Positions 40,708 through 50,102 of a stretch of 64,000 bases of DNA are shown here, one piece after another; within the stretch, counting starts at the first letter, position 1; each line of letters opens with the position of its first letter. The stretch lies in contig NZ_VUNS01000004.1 in NCBI RefSeq assembly GCF_009695545.1, positions 1 to 64,000 of the forward strand, given 5' to 3'. This DNA comes from Victivallis lenta. Lineage in GTDB: Bacteria > Verrucomicrobiota > Lentisphaeria > Victivallales > Victivallaceae. The translations under genes and the position numbers were made by a program. A model generated the notes under the pieces. The model was not told where the DNA came from. It saw nothing but the letters and a program-made list of their open reading frames with translations, and made no database searches.

Positions 40708-41388
40708 CTATTCTGCCCCGGAATACCGGGTCGGATCGGGAACCCCGGCCTCTCTGAACCCGGCGATCCGCAGAGCGCACGAGTCGCACTTCCCGCAGCT
40801 CCGGCCTTCGGAGTCGGGATTGTAACAGCTCGTGGTCAGAGCGTAATCGACGCCGAGGCGGGTGCCGGTTTCGATGATCTGCGCCTTGCTCAGATTCTGA
40901 AGCGGAGCATTGATCCGGTAGCTCCATCCTTCATCCACGGCGCAGGTGCCGAGCCGGGCGGTTTCGCGGAACGACTCGATGAATGCGGGGCGGCAGTCCG
41001 GATACCCTGAATAATCGACGCTGTTGACGCCGATGAAAATATCGCGGGCGCCGAGCACCTCCGCCCATGCGGTCGCGAACGACAGAAAGATCAGGTTCCG
41101 GGCCGGAACGTAGGTGATCGGGACGCCGGGCGACGCCGATGCCTCCGGCACCTCCAGCGCATCGTCGGTCAGGGCGGAGCCGCCCCAGAGCCGCAGGTCG
41201 ATCTTCACGGTATTGTGCTTTGCCGCGCCGAGCTGCTTCGCCACCTTTTCCGCCGCTTCGAGTTCGCAGAAATGGCGCTGCCCGTAGTCGAACGAGAGCG
41301 CATAACATTCGAAATTTTCCGATTTCGCAATCGCCAGAACAGTGGCGGAGTCGAGTCCGCCGCTTAAAAGAACTACAGCCTTCTTCAT
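40708..41388 (-). CDS. queC: 7-cyano-7-deazaguanine synthase QueC
   Basis: 226 aa from ATG 41388 (GGAATCAAG upstream); the frame extends far upstream without a start signal. It makes preQ0 from 7-carboxy-7-deazaguanine with ATP and ammonia, for queuosine. The PP-loop [15 protein letters not shown] (residues 5-19), [33 protein letters not shown], and the zinc site C-x7-C-x2-C-x2-C at the end ([18 protein letters not shown]) are all present. It stands alone on the minus strand; other queuosine genes are not in the window. Confidence 0.97.
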   Translation of the reverse strand: MKKAVVLLSGGLDSATVLAIAKSENFECYALSFDYGQRHFCELEAAEKVAKQLGAAKHNTVKIDLRLWGGSALTDDALEVPEASASPGVPITYVPARNLIFLSFATAWAEVLGARDIFIGVNSVDYSGYPDCRPAFIESFRETARLGTCAVDEGWSYRINAPLQNLSKAQIIETGTRLGVDYALTTSCYNPDSEGRSCGKCDSCALRIAGFREAGVPDPTRYSGAE

Positions 41389-41485
41389 CTTGATTCCTTT
41401 CCGATGCGATAATATACACCCGTTCCGGCCGGGGGTCAACAGACGCACGGTGCACAAATGCGGAAAGGCCCGTAAGGGCTCTTCC

Positions 41486-42229
41486 TCACTCCCACGCCTC
41501 GGCCGCCAGCGCGTCGAAAACCGCCTGCAGATCGTCGTAACGAAGGGCGGCGTAACGGTCGAGCGGAGTCGGCTGGGCATTGACGATCACGATTTTTCCG
41601 CCGCCGCGGCAGGTCGCCAGCGGCAAGGAGGCGGCGGGCTGGACCGTGAGACTGCTGCCGAGAACCAGCAGCAGCCGGGCCCTCCCCAACTCGGCAAAAG
41701 CCCGGTCGAGCAGGGCTTCGTCGAGATTTTCCCCGTAAAAGACGATATCCGGCTTGATCAGGCCGCCGCATTCACAACGCGGAATCCGGTCGTCCAGCAC
41801 CAGCGGAGCGATCTCGCGGTAGCTGAACATCCTGCTGCACCGGAGGCAGTGATGCTGCGCGGGACTGCCGTGAAGTTCAAAAACGCGGCGGCTCCCGGCC
41901 TTCCTGTGCAGCAGGTCGATATTCTGGGTGTAAACCGAGTCGAGCCTTCCGGCCTCCTCAAGCCGGGCCAGAACACGGTGGACGGCGGCGGGATGGAAAT
42001 CGTCCAGCCGGTAAATGAACTCCTTCGCCCAGCCGTAGAACAGCTGCGGTTCGGCGAGGAAGCAGTCGAGCGACAGGATCTCCTCCACCGGTTTTCCGTG
42101 CCACGGTTCGAGATAAACGCCGTTTTTGCCGCGAAAGTCGCGGATGCCGGAGAGGGTCGATATCCCGGCGCCGGTGAAGGCGACGGTGTGCTCCGATTCC
42201 CGGAGCAGCCGTTTCAATTCCTCATACAT
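41486..42229 (-). CDS. cobB: NAD-dependent protein deacylase (sirtuin)
   Basis: 247 aa from ATG 42229; an ATG six codons earlier (42247) lacks a ribosome binding site. Sirtuin marks: [14 protein letters not shown] (NAD binding), TQNIDLLH, the catalytic FELHGS, a zinc site built from HHCLRC and the later CEC segment, and VLGSSLTV. It removes acyl groups from lysines using NAD. The zinc site is C-x2-C...C-x1-C rather than C-x2-C twice, which is common in bacterial members. It follows the GT39-like gene by 40 bases but runs in the same direction. Confidence 0.93.
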   Translation of the reverse strand: MYEELKRLLRESEHTVAFTGAGISTLSGIRDFRGKNGVYLEPWHGKPVEEILSLDCFLAEPQLFYGWAKEFIYRLDDFHPAAVHRVLARLEEAGRLDSVYTQNIDLLHRKAGSRRVFELHGSPAQHHCLRCSRMFSYREIAPLVLDDRIPRCECGGLIKPDIVFYGENLDEALLDRAFAELGRARLLLVLGSSLTVQPAASLPLATCRGGGKIVIVNAQPTPLDRYAALRYDDLQAVFDALAAEAWE

Positions 42230-42268
42230 GATGACTCGCTTTCCCATCGCCCGGCACGCCGGGGAGCA

Positions 42269-43951
42269 TCACGGGGCGGAGACGGGGGAAAGGGGGGAGG
42301 CAGCCTCCTCCTCCTCTTCCTCCTCTTCCTGCGGCCGCAGTTCCCCCTTCCAGAGTCCGAGCCGATGTTTTTTGTAGGTGTAACCGGGCGGAAGCAGATT
42401 GGTCCAGATCCGGTCGGGACGCTGCGGAAACTCGGTGCCGAGCAGATAGACGACCCTCTCTCCGGCCGGAAGGCGGAACGGCTCCTGCAGCTTGCGCACC
42501 TCTTTGCCGGAATAGAACAGCTCCCCGTACAGATCGAGAATATTGCTTTTGTAAAGGAGGCCGGAGGACTCCGCCTTCATCGCTTCCGCGATGGTTCGGC
42601 CGAACTCCCGCTTTTCGCGGTCCTGCGCCCGGTACGGCTGCAGAACAACCCAGAAGAAGATTCCCACCGCGACCGACGTGCAAAGCAGCATGAGCCAGAC
42701 CGGGCGGGTCCGGCGCCCCCAGTGCAGATAGGCGGCCAGCAGCAGCAGCAGGGCCGAAGCGCCCACCGCGATCACCCGGTAGTGGAACGAATCGCTGAAA
42801 TCGGAGGTGTGGGTCAAACTCATGAAACTGCTCAGAAACTCCTCCGGCGCGAAGCAGCCGACCGCGATGGCGACCGCCGCGCCGACCGCGAAATATTCGC
42901 AGAGGATCAGCCATTTCCGGAACGTATGCCCGTACCGGCGCATTGCGAGCTCGTAGTTGATGCCGACCAGAATCGACAACGGCCCGAGCAGGAACAGAAA
43001 GTCGCGCGGATCGTTGTCCGGCAGCAGCCAGAGCAGCCCGAAGGTCGCGATCGTCAGCGTCCGCAGATAGCGGCTGAAAATCGGCGTTTCGTCCAGCGCC
43101 TGGAGCGCCACGCAGAACGGGACCCAGGCGATCAGCGTCCACGGCAGCAGCCGGACGGCGAACTCGACCGGAAAGCAGAGAAGCTTCAGCAGATATTCGA
43201 GAAAAGAATTTTCCGCCCACCAGAGCGATTCGAGCGGCACCGTATGCGACATCACCCAGTACGGCAGCCCCCAGAGCAGAACCGTTCCGGCCAGAATCGC
43301 AACGCCGATCGGGAAACCGGCCTTGCGGAACTTCGACTTGACCGACAACGGCCGCCGGAAGAAGAACATCGGAAATACGAACAGCAGGATCACCCAGAAG
43401 CCGCCGGCCAGAAATCCGAGCGCCAGCAGCCCGAGCGCACAGATCCACCCCATGCTCCAGTTCGTCCGGCGCACACCGAACTGGAAAAAGACCAGCTGGG
43501 CCGCCAGCAGCAGAAACATGCTCATCGTCGCCGGATCGCCGTCGATCCCCTTCTCGAGAATCAGGTTCGACCCGAGAAACATCGCCGCCGCCGCGAAACC
43601 CGCCCGCGAAGAGCGTTCGCTCGCCGCCGCGATAAAGACCACCGCCGCCGAAGCAGCCACCATCACGACCGAAAGCAGCCGCAGCGCCAACTCCATCTCC
43701 AGCCCGAACCCGCGGTTCAGCAGCGCCGTCAGAGCCGGATAGAGCGGATACGCGTTGCGGATCGCCACGCCGTGCGCCGTCACGATCGAAGATGACGGCG
43801 AAAACTCCGCCGCCTGCACGGCATAGAATCCCTCGAGCCGGAACAGCTCCCGGATTCCGAGGAACCAGGGCTCGAACAGGATCAGGAAGGCGACGGCCAG
43901 CGTCAGGATGCCGAGCCAGCGCGGTATGTTCGTTTCGCGGTACACGCCCAT
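42269..43951 (-). CDS. GT39/ArnT-like membrane glycosyltransferase
   Basis: 560 aa with 11-12 membrane helices. N-terminal EPWFLGIRELFRLEGFYAVQAAEF has the acidic-loop look of the polyprenyl-phosphate-sugar-dependent (GT-C) transferases (ArnT, PMT, GT83), where an early E/R pair binds the lipid-linked sugar. A soluble C-terminal part (about residues 430-545) contains YLLGTEFPQRPDRIW. It probably moves a sugar from a lipid carrier to a lipid, protein or glycan. A Glu-rich tail (EEEEEEEE-type) precedes the end. The symporter gene lies 13 bases upstream on the same strand, so they could be co-transcribed. Confidence 0.75.
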   Translation of the reverse strand: MGVYRETNIPRWLGILTLAVAFLILFEPWFLGIRELFRLEGFYAVQAAEFSPSSSIVTAHGVAIRNAYPLYPALTALLNRGFGLEMELALRLLSVVMVAASAAVVFIAAASERSSRAGFAAAAMFLGSNLILEKGIDGDPATMSMFLLLAAQLVFFQFGVRRTNWSMGWICALGLLALGFLAGGFWVILLFVFPMFFFRRPLSVKSKFRKAGFPIGVAILAGTVLLWGLPYWVMSHTVPLESLWWAENSFLEYLLKLLCFPVEFAVRLLPWTLIAWVPFCVALQALDETPIFSRYLRTLTIATFGLLWLLPDNDPRDFLFLLGPLSILVGINYELAMRRYGHTFRKWLILCEYFAVGAAVAIAVGCFAPEEFLSSFMSLTHTSDFSDSFHYRVIAVGASALLLLLAAYLHWGRRTRPVWLMLLCTSVAVGIFFWVVLQPYRAQDREKREFGRTIAEAMKAESSGLLYKSNILDLYGELFYSGKEVRKLQEPFRLPAGERVVYLLGTEFPQRPDRIWTNLLPPGYTYKKHRLGLWKGELRPQEEEEEEEEAASPLSPVSAP

Positions 43952-43964
43952 TTGCAGATGACCT

Positions 43965-45482
43965 TTATTCCGTCCGGAACGCCTTGATTTCGGCGACCAT
44001 GGTTTCGAACTCCCTTTCCGTCTCCGGATTCTTCAGCCCGGCGAAACGGTCCACGATAAGGATCGTCAGGATGTTCGCGATGAACCCCGGCACGATCTCG
44101 TACATCATCGCGTTCCAGTGGAACGCCTTCCAGACCAGCAGCACGACGAGTCCGGCCACCATGCCGCTGAAGACCGGCAGCCAGGTCATCCGCTTCGAGT
44201 AGAGCGCAAAGAGAACCGCCGGACCGAAAATCGCGCCGAAGCCGCCCCAGGCGAAAGTCACGAGATCGAAGATCGAGCTGTCGCGGTCGAAGGCCAGCGC
44301 GCAGGCGACCACGGTGATGACGATCACCGAAAAGCGGCTGACCCAGAGTTCCTCCCTCTCACCGCATTGCGGCCGCAGCAGGTGTTTGTAAACGTCGTCG
44401 GTCAGGCTCGAAGAGGAGACCAGCAGCTGCGAGTCGATCGTCGACATGATCGCCGCGAGGATCGCCGCCAGCAGGATTCCGCCCGGCAGCGGATGGAACA
44501 GCCGCCCGATCATATAGATGAAGACATTTTCGGAATTGACCTTGTCAAGTCCCGGAAACATCGGGGCCGCCAGCGCGCCGATCCAGACCGCCCCGGCCAG
44601 CGAAATCACGACCCACACCATCGCGATGGCGGTCGCGCGCGGAAACAGCCGGACCGATCTGATCCCCATGAAACGCACGAGGATGTGCGGCTGCCCGAAA
44701 TAGCCGAGCCCCCACGCCGCGAGCGACACGACCGCCAGCAGCGCGGCCGGAGTCGTCTGCTCCGGCGGCAGCAGTGAAAACGAGATGTCCCGCGCCGCAA
44801 ACGCCTGCTCGATACTGCCGGCCGGGAGCGTCGTGTACGCGTAAATCGGCAGAACCACAATCGCGAGGAACATCAGGATTCCCTGGAACAGGTCGGTCCA
44901 GCAGACCGCAAGAAAGCCGCCGAGCAGCGTATAGAAGATCATGACTCCCGCCCCGATCAGCACGGCGGCGACATAGTCGATGCCGAACATCGTTTCGAAG
45001 AGCTTCCCGGCGCTGACCAGGCCGGCCGCGGCGTAGACCGTGAAGAAGAAGAGCGTGAAAACCGCCCCGGCGATGCGGATCAGGTTCTTCGGCGCCCGGA
45101 AACGGCGGTCCAGGAAGCTGTTGAGCGTCAGCGAATCCATCATGCCGGTGTAGACCCGCAGCCGCGGCGCGACGATGAGCCAGTTCAGCAGCGTCCCGCC
45201 CAGCAGGCCGACCGCGATCCACATCTGGTTGATGCCGAAAAAGTAGACCGCTCCGGGCAGCCCCATCAGCAGCCAGCCGGACATGTCGCTGGCCTGCGCC
45301 GAAAGTGCCGTGACCCAGCTGCCGAGCCCGCGGCCGCCGAGCAGGTAATCCTCGAGATTGTTGTTCGCGCGCCAGCAGAAATAGAGACCGGTACCGATCA
45401 TGAGCAGCAGATAAAGTCCGAACGTGAGATAGGTCTGCCAGGTCATCTGGTAGGGCGTCATCGCAAAAATCGGCGTATACAA
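43965..45482 (-). CDS. putP: sodium/proline symporter (PutP-type SSS transporter)
   Basis: 505 aa. Start taken at TTG 45482 (AGGAGA seven bases upstream); ATG 45461 is an alternative. The segment YLLGGRGLGSWVTALSAQASDMSGWLLMGLPGAVY (residues ~38-72) is the diagnostic PutP pattern, and the LNSFLDRRF and LGGFLAVCWTDLFQG segments also match. About 13 helices. It should take up proline, or a close analogue, with sodium. It is transcribed between the GntR/LacI-type regulator and the GT39-like gene, 107 bases after the regulator. Confidence 0.88.
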   Translation of the reverse strand: MYTPIFAMTPYQMTWQTYLTFGLYLLLMIGTGLYFCWRANNNLEDYLLGGRGLGSWVTALSAQASDMSGWLLMGLPGAVYFFGINQMWIAVGLLGGTLLNWLIVAPRLRVYTGMMDSLTLNSFLDRRFRAPKNLIRIAGAVFTLFFFTVYAAAGLVSAGKLFETMFGIDYVAAVLIGAGVMIFYTLLGGFLAVCWTDLFQGILMFLAIVVLPIYAYTTLPAGSIEQAFAARDISFSLLPPEQTTPAALLAVVSLAAWGLGYFGQPHILVRFMGIRSVRLFPRATAIAMVWVVISLAGAVWIGALAAPMFPGLDKVNSENVFIYMIGRLFHPLPGGILLAAILAAIMSTIDSQLLVSSSSLTDDVYKHLLRPQCGEREELWVSRFSVIVITVVACALAFDRDSSIFDLVTFAWGGFGAIFGPAVLFALYSKRMTWLPVFSGMVAGLVVLLVWKAFHWNAMMYEIVPGFIANILTILIVDRFAGLKNPETEREFETMVAEIKAFRTE

Positions 45483-45588
45483 AACAACATCTCCTGTAAT
45501 AGACTCGACGGTGAAACAGCAGTAAGGCGATAATGTACCATCGCAAGCCGGGTTTGTCAATGCACCGCGGAACGGAAACCGGGAAAGA

Positions 45589-46671
45589 TCACGCCTCCGG
45601 CGCACCGTCGTTCCGGGAGATGCGGATCGAAAGCTCCCCCTGCCGCGGCGCGCGCCCCTCGAAACCGTCGATCAGCTTGCCGACCAGCAGCCGGACCAGC
45701 TCCGCGATGCTCTGTTCGACGAGCATGCAGTCGAACGGAAAGATCACCGGGTTTTCGACCGTGCGGTGCACCACGAGCTTCAGGTCGCCCGGCACGCGCA
45801 GCCCGCGGGCGTAAAGTCCCATGGTGACCCCCGCGACAAGATCGTCCGAAAAGAGCATGACCGCTTCGGGGCGCTGCGGAGACGACAGGGTCCTGCCGAT
45901 GCCGACATAGCCGAAGTGGTCGATGTCGAGAATATCGGCGCCGTAGTCGTCGCGCCCGAAGATCCAGCCGGGCCGGATCTCGATGCCGGAAGCCTCCGCC
46001 GCCGTCCGGAGCCGCCGGTAAAACGGCGCGAGGTAGGACTCCCCGCCGCCGGGGTGGATGATGCCGGCCGTGCGGCACCCCTGCCGCTTCACCCCCTCGA
46101 CCATCGCATCGGCCAGCCGTTCCGTGAAAAAGGAGACGCCGCCGGGAATGCCGAGCGCGGTGATCGCCGTGAACGGGACCGGCAGCCGCGCGAACCGGTC
46201 GAGCTCCCCGCCGGTCATGCTGCGGACCACAACGCCCTGAATGCGGCGCGACGCGGCCAGCCGCGAAAGGAGCTTCCATCCCTCCCCGGAGGCGGTGTCG
46301 TAGATCACCTGGCACTCCGGAATCCCCTGCGCCGCGAGCTCGCGCTCAAGCAGCTCCGCAAGCGGCCGCGTGAACCGTTCGCCGCGGCGCGTATAAAGTT
46401 CGGGCAGAAAAAACGCCACCCGGTGCATCCGGGTGCGGCCGATCACGATCGACCCGACCTTCGGGCGGCGGACGATCAGCCCCTCCCGCGCCAGCTGGGC
46501 GATCGCATAATGCACATTCGCCTCGGCCGTCCCGACTTCGGCGGCGAGCTTCCGCGCCGGCGGCAGCACCGCCCCCTCCGACAGCCGCCCGGAACGGATC
46601 GCCTCGCGGTAGAACTCCAGCACCTGCGAGCGGATGCTCGCACCCGGAACAATTGTCAACCTGTCATCCAT
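45589..46671 (-). CDS. GntR-type HTH regulator with LacI-like sensor domain
   Basis: 360 aa. The N-terminal 75 residues form a GntR winged helix (REAIRSGRLSEGAVLPPARKLAAEVGTAEANVHYAIAQLAREGLIV). The rest (from MHRVAFFLPELY) is a LacI/GalR-type periplasmic-binding fold, with VMLFSDDLVAGVTMGLYARGLRVPGD near the end. Such AraR-like proteins repress sugar catabolic operons until the sugar binds. It is divergent from the GH39-like operon across a 134-base gap containing direct TAATCCC repeats and a strong promoter, so it most likely controls that operon. Confidence 0.88.
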   Translation of the reverse strand: MDDRLTIVPGASIRSQVLEFYREAIRSGRLSEGAVLPPARKLAAEVGTAEANVHYAIAQLAREGLIVRRPKVGSIVIGRTRMHRVAFFLPELYTRRGERFTRPLAELLERELAAQGIPECQVIYDTASGEGWKLLSRLAASRRIQGVVVRSMTGGELDRFARLPVPFTAITALGIPGGVSFFTERLADAMVEGVKRQGCRTAGIIHPGGGESYLAPFYRRLRTAAEASGIEIRPGWIFGRDDYGADILDIDHFGYVGIGRTLSSPQRPEAVMLFSDDLVAGVTMGLYARGLRVPGDLKLVVHRTVENPVIFPFDCMLVEQSIAELVRLLVGKLIDGFEGRAPRQGELSIRISRNDGAPEA

Positions 46672-46748
46672 AATCCCTTATTATAATCCCGGAAGTCGCG
46701 GATTACAAGAAAAAGCGACAAATAATCACTATAATCATCAATCAACTG
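46672..46748. promoter_or_regulatory. direct repeats, possible operators of the GntR/LacI-type regulator
   Basis: TAATCCC occurs at 46671-46677 and 46684-46690 (period 13), and ATAATCA at 46722-46728 and 46731-46737. The sites lie between the regulator start and the -35 of the divergent GH operon, as expected for autoregulation plus repression. Confidence 0.4.
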
Positions 46749-46777
46749 TTGACATTTGCGGCAAGTTCGGGTATAAT
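46749..46777 (+). promoter_or_regulatory. consensus sigma70 promoter of the glycoside hydrolase operon
   Basis: TTGACA at 46749-46754, exactly 17 bases, TATAAT at 46772-46777. Both hexamers are perfect. The ATG of the first gene is 29 bases downstream, with GGGAGA before it. Confidence 0.9.
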
Positions 46778-46805
46778 ATACGGAAATCCAATCCGGGAGA
46801 TTACG

Positions 46806-48107
46806 ATGGAACATCAGATGAAGCTCACGATCGATTACACGCGGAAAGCCGGTACGGTGCGCCGGCTGAACGGAGTCAACCTCGCCCCGCCGCCGATTGC
46901 GGAGAAAGCCTCGCGCGATCTGTCGGCGGACTTCGCCGCGCTGCGCGCGCCGTATGCGCGGCTGCACGACGCGTCGCTCGAAAACGGCAACATGCGTCTC
47001 GTGGACGTGCCGTTCCTCTTCGGCAACTGCGACGCGGACGCCGCCGACAAGGCGAACTACTATTTCCGGCAGACCGACGACTACCTGGCGACCTGCCGCC
47101 GCTGCGGAAGCGATATCATCTACCGGCTCGGCGTCAGCATCGAACACGGAATCGGGCGCTATTACGCATTCCCGCCGGAGGATTTCGAAAAGTGGAGCGA
47201 CATCTGCGTCAACATCGTGCGCCACTACAACGAAGGGTGGAACGACGGATTCGCCTGGAACATCCGCTACTGGGAAATCTGGAACGAGCCCGACCTCGCC
47301 GGCAACATGTGGAATGCGCCGCTCGAACGCTACTTCGAACTCTACGCCCTGACCGCGAAAAAGCTCAAGGCACGTTTCCCCGGCGTCAGGGTCGGCGGCC
47401 CGGCCTATGCCTGCAGCGACCCCGGACGGATCAACGCCTTTCTCGACGCCTGCCGCGCCGCCGACGCGCCGCTCGACTTCTTCAGCTGGCACTGCTACAC
47501 GGCCGACCCGGCCGAAATCGCCGCCCAGCCGGCCCGGGTGCGCGCCCTGCTCGACGCGAAGGGCTTCACCGGCACCGAGCTGCACCTGAACGAATGGCAT
47601 TACTTCAACGCCGACTGGAAAAAACTCCGCAGCGACGCCCGCTACTGCCGGGAGGTTCATACCGGAGCGGACGGCATCAACGGCATCGATGCGGCGGCCT
47701 TCGCCGTCTCCGTCCTCACCCGCTGGCAGGATACGCCGCTCGACCTCGGCAACTATTATACGGCCACCGTGATGCAGGGCTGGGGGCTCTTCGACAACTA
47801 CGGAATCCCGTTCAAAACCTACCATGCGCTGAAGGCGTTCGGCGAACTGGCCGGCGGCGCCCGGTTCCGCGCGGCCTCGCCGTCGCCGGAGGTCACGGTG
47901 CTGGCCGGCGACGGCGCCGTGCTCGTCTCGCGTTTCAAAAGCACGAAGCCGGTCTCCGTCGTCTTCGAGGGGGGCATGCCGGAACGGATGCAGGTGCATC
48001 TGCTCGACCGGGAGCACGACCTCGAACCGGTCGCCGCCGAACCCGCCGGAAACGTCCTCGCGCTCCCGGGCGAAGGCTCCGCCGTCTGGCTCATCGCCAC
48101 AGCCTGA
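46806..48107 (+). CDS. GH39-like glycoside hydrolase, paralogue A
   Basis: 433 aa, no signal peptide, so cytoplasmic. A clan GH-A barrel is indicated by IRYWEIWNEPDL with the acid/base at E161, and by TELHLNEWHYF with the probable nucleophile E263, the spacing seen in GH39 (beta-xylosidase, alpha-iduronidase). A small beta-sandwich follows (AVLVSRFKSTKPVSVVF). It should cleave a short imported oligosaccharide. First gene of the operon under a perfect promoter. About half of its residues match the paralogue at 51418-52737, so duplication is likely. The exact substrate is unknown; uronate- or xylose-containing oligomers are guesses. Confidence 0.8.
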   Translation: MEHQMKLTIDYTRKAGTVRRLNGVNLAPPPIAEKASRDLSADFAALRAPYARLHDASLENGNMRLVDVPFLFGNCDADAADKANYYFRQTDDYLATCRRCGSDIIYRLGVSIEHGIGRYYAFPPEDFEKWSDICVNIVRHYNEGWNDGFAWNIRYWEIWNEPDLAGNMWNAPLERYFELYALTAKKLKARFPGVRVGGPAYACSDPGRINAFLDACRAADAPLDFFSWHCYTADPAEIAAQPARVRALLDAKGFTGTELHLNEWHYFNADWKKLRSDARYCREVHTGADGINGIDAAAFAVSVLTRWQDTPLDLGNYYTATVMQGWGLFDNYGIPFKTYHALKAFGELAGGARFRAASPSPEVTVLAGDGAVLVSRFKSTKPVSVVFEGGMPERMQVHLLDREHDLEPVAAEPAGNVLALPGEGSAVWLIATA

Positions 48108-48121
48108 AAGGAAGCCGTATC

Positions 48122-50068
48122 ATGAGCGGGAAATCTCCTCTTGAGCTCCTGAATATCGTGCCGATGCTGCCGGAACACCGCGAAGAGCTCGCCGCCGACA
48201 CGCTCGACCTCCTCCGGCGCGGCTGCATCAACCGGACCGCGTTCATCCTGACGCTCGTGCCGGAGGGGAATCCGCCGGCGGATAAAGCGAAGGTCCTCGG
48301 CGAACGCTTCGAACAGTTCCGCGCCGCACTCGGCAAAACCGACATGCCGGTCGGAATCCTGATCCAGGCGACCATCGGCCACGGATGGGTGCCGAACACG
48401 CCTTCGGAATTCCAGCGCATCGTTCTTCCCGACGGAGAGCGGCCGTATATGTTCTGCCCGCTCGACGAAGCGTTCCGCGCCTGCATCGGGGACGCGGTCC
48501 GCCGCCTCGCGGCGCTGCGGCCGGATTTCCTGATGGTCGATGACGACTTCCGGCTGCTGACCGGCCGGGACGGCTGCTTCTGCCCGCTGCACCTCGCGCG
48601 CTTCAACCGCGAACAGGGCACGGCTTACGACCGGGAGACGCTGGCCGCCGCTCTCGGGAAGGATGCGGCGCTCGCGGCGAAATACGATGCGCTGCTCAAA
48701 CAGTCGCTCATCGAACTCGCCGGAGTCATCCGCCGCGCCGTCGACGAGACCGACCCGGAGATGCCGTGCAGCTTCTGCGCCTGCAGCCGGGATATGCGCC
48801 ACGCGCCGGCGATCGCCCGGATACTCGCCGCGCCCGGCGAACCGCTGACGATCCGGATCAACAACGCCCGTTACCTGAACGAATCGCTGCGCACGGTGCC
48901 GGAGTGGCTCATGTTCACCGCCCGCCAGATCGCGGCCTGCCCGCCCGGAAGCCGGCTGCTGGCCGAACCGGACACCTTTCCGCACAACCGTTATTCGACC
49001 AGCGCGGCCATGATGCACCTGCAGCTGACCTGCTCGATCCTCGAGGGGTGCCGCGGCGGAAAATTCTGGCTGAGCCGGAGCGGCTGCTGGGAGCCGGAAA
49101 GCGGCCGGCTCTACCGCGACACCCTCGCCCGGAACGTCCGTTTCTATCAGGCGCTGGCCGAACTGCCGGTCGAATGGACCGGCGCAGCGACCGTCCTGCC
49201 GGAAACGCCGCCGTTGAACTTCCCGCTCGCGTCCCGGAGCGACTCGAACCGGACGTGGAGCACGCAAGTCCTCGGCAAAATGGGCATCCCGTTCCACTTC
49301 ACGACCTCTCCCGGCGGCATCGTCACGCTGGCCGGCAGCGACTGCGACGCATTGAGCGATGCGCAGCTGAACGAGCTCTTCTCCCGGCACAACTGCCTGC
49401 TGGACGGCCCGGCCGCCGTCGCCGCCTGCGAACGCGGCTTCGGCCCCGCCATCGGCGTCGCGGCCGAGGCGTGGAACGGCAAGCCGGTCACGTTCGAGCT
49501 GACGCGGGACGGGAACCGGATCCCCGCCGCGGCGACCAACGACCGGGAAGCCCGTTTTGCGAAACTGACCCCGCTGCCGGGAACCGAGGAGCTCTCGAAA
49601 TTCTACCATACCTCCTCCGGCGTCAGTCCGGAGAAGGAGTATATGATGCCGGGCGCGACCTTTCGCCGAATCCCCGGCGGCGGCCGCATCGCCGTGATCG
49701 CCTCGCCGGTCACGCAGTACGGCTTCGCCGCATTCAGCATGCTGAACCAGAGCCGCAAGGCGCAGCTGCTGGAGATTTTCGAGCGGTTCGGCGGCCTGCC
49801 GTGGCATTTTCCCGGCGACGACGAAATCCTGCTCAAAACCGGCAAGGCGGAAGGATACGAGATCGCACTCCTGATCGATCTTTCGCTCGACGACGTGCCG
49901 GAAGTGCAGCTGGCCGGCCCCGCGGAAAAAGCCGCCTCGGTCGAAACGCTGCTGCCGGACGGAAAGTGGGAACCGGCGCAGTTCGTCCGCGACGGCGGAG
50001 AACTGCGCATTTCCCGTGCGCTGCGGCCGCTGCGGCCGCTGGTGCTGCGGATCAAACTGAATCAATAA
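48122..50068 (+). CDS. unknown protein of the glycan operon (TIM-barrel-like)
   Basis: 648 aa from ATG 48122 (AAAGGAAGCCGTATC upstream), 14 bases after the previous stop. It lacks a signal peptide. The N-terminal ~400 residues alternate strands and helices and contain FLMVDDDFRLL, GCFCPLHLARFNREQG, and a late LTCSILEGCRGGKFWL, resembling a glycoside-hydrolase-type barrel in which a strand end carries acidic residues. A C-terminal beta-rich part follows (residues ~420-648). I cannot name the family with confidence. Its place between two GH39-like genes and a GH28 gene implies a role in degrading the same glycan. Confidence 0.6.
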   Translation: MSGKSPLELLNIVPMLPEHREELAADTLDLLRRGCINRTAFILTLVPEGNPPADKAKVLGERFEQFRAALGKTDMPVGILIQATIGHGWVPNTPSEFQRIVLPDGERPYMFCPLDEAFRACIGDAVRRLAALRPDFLMVDDDFRLLTGRDGCFCPLHLARFNREQGTAYDRETLAAALGKDAALAAKYDALLKQSLIELAGVIRRAVDETDPEMPCSFCACSRDMRHAPAIARILAAPGEPLTIRINNARYLNESLRTVPEWLMFTARQIAACPPGSRLLAEPDTFPHNRYSTSAAMMHLQLTCSILEGCRGGKFWLSRSGCWEPESGRLYRDTLARNVRFYQALAELPVEWTGAATVLPETPPLNFPLASRSDSNRTWSTQVLGKMGIPFHFTTSPGGIVTLAGSDCDALSDAQLNELFSRHNCLLDGPAAVAACERGFGPAIGVAAEAWNGKPVTFELTRDGNRIPAAATNDREARFAKLTPLPGTEELSKFYHTSSGVSPEKEYMMPGATFRRIPGGGRIAVIASPVTQYGFAAFSMLNQSRKAQLLEIFERFGGLPWHFPGDDEILLKTGKAEGYEIALLIDLSLDDVPEVQLAGPAEKAASVETLLPDGKWEPAQFVRDGGELRISRALRPLRPLVLRIKLNQ

Positions 50069-50102
50069 AGGACAAGTTCCACCAATCAAGCGAGGATCTA
50101 TG

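Noticed and set aside
41342-43795. 817-codon plus-strand frame
   Set aside because: It runs antisense to the sirtuin and the GT39-like gene, which have family motifs and membrane helices; the plus-strand translation is low-complexity Gln/Arg/Glu.
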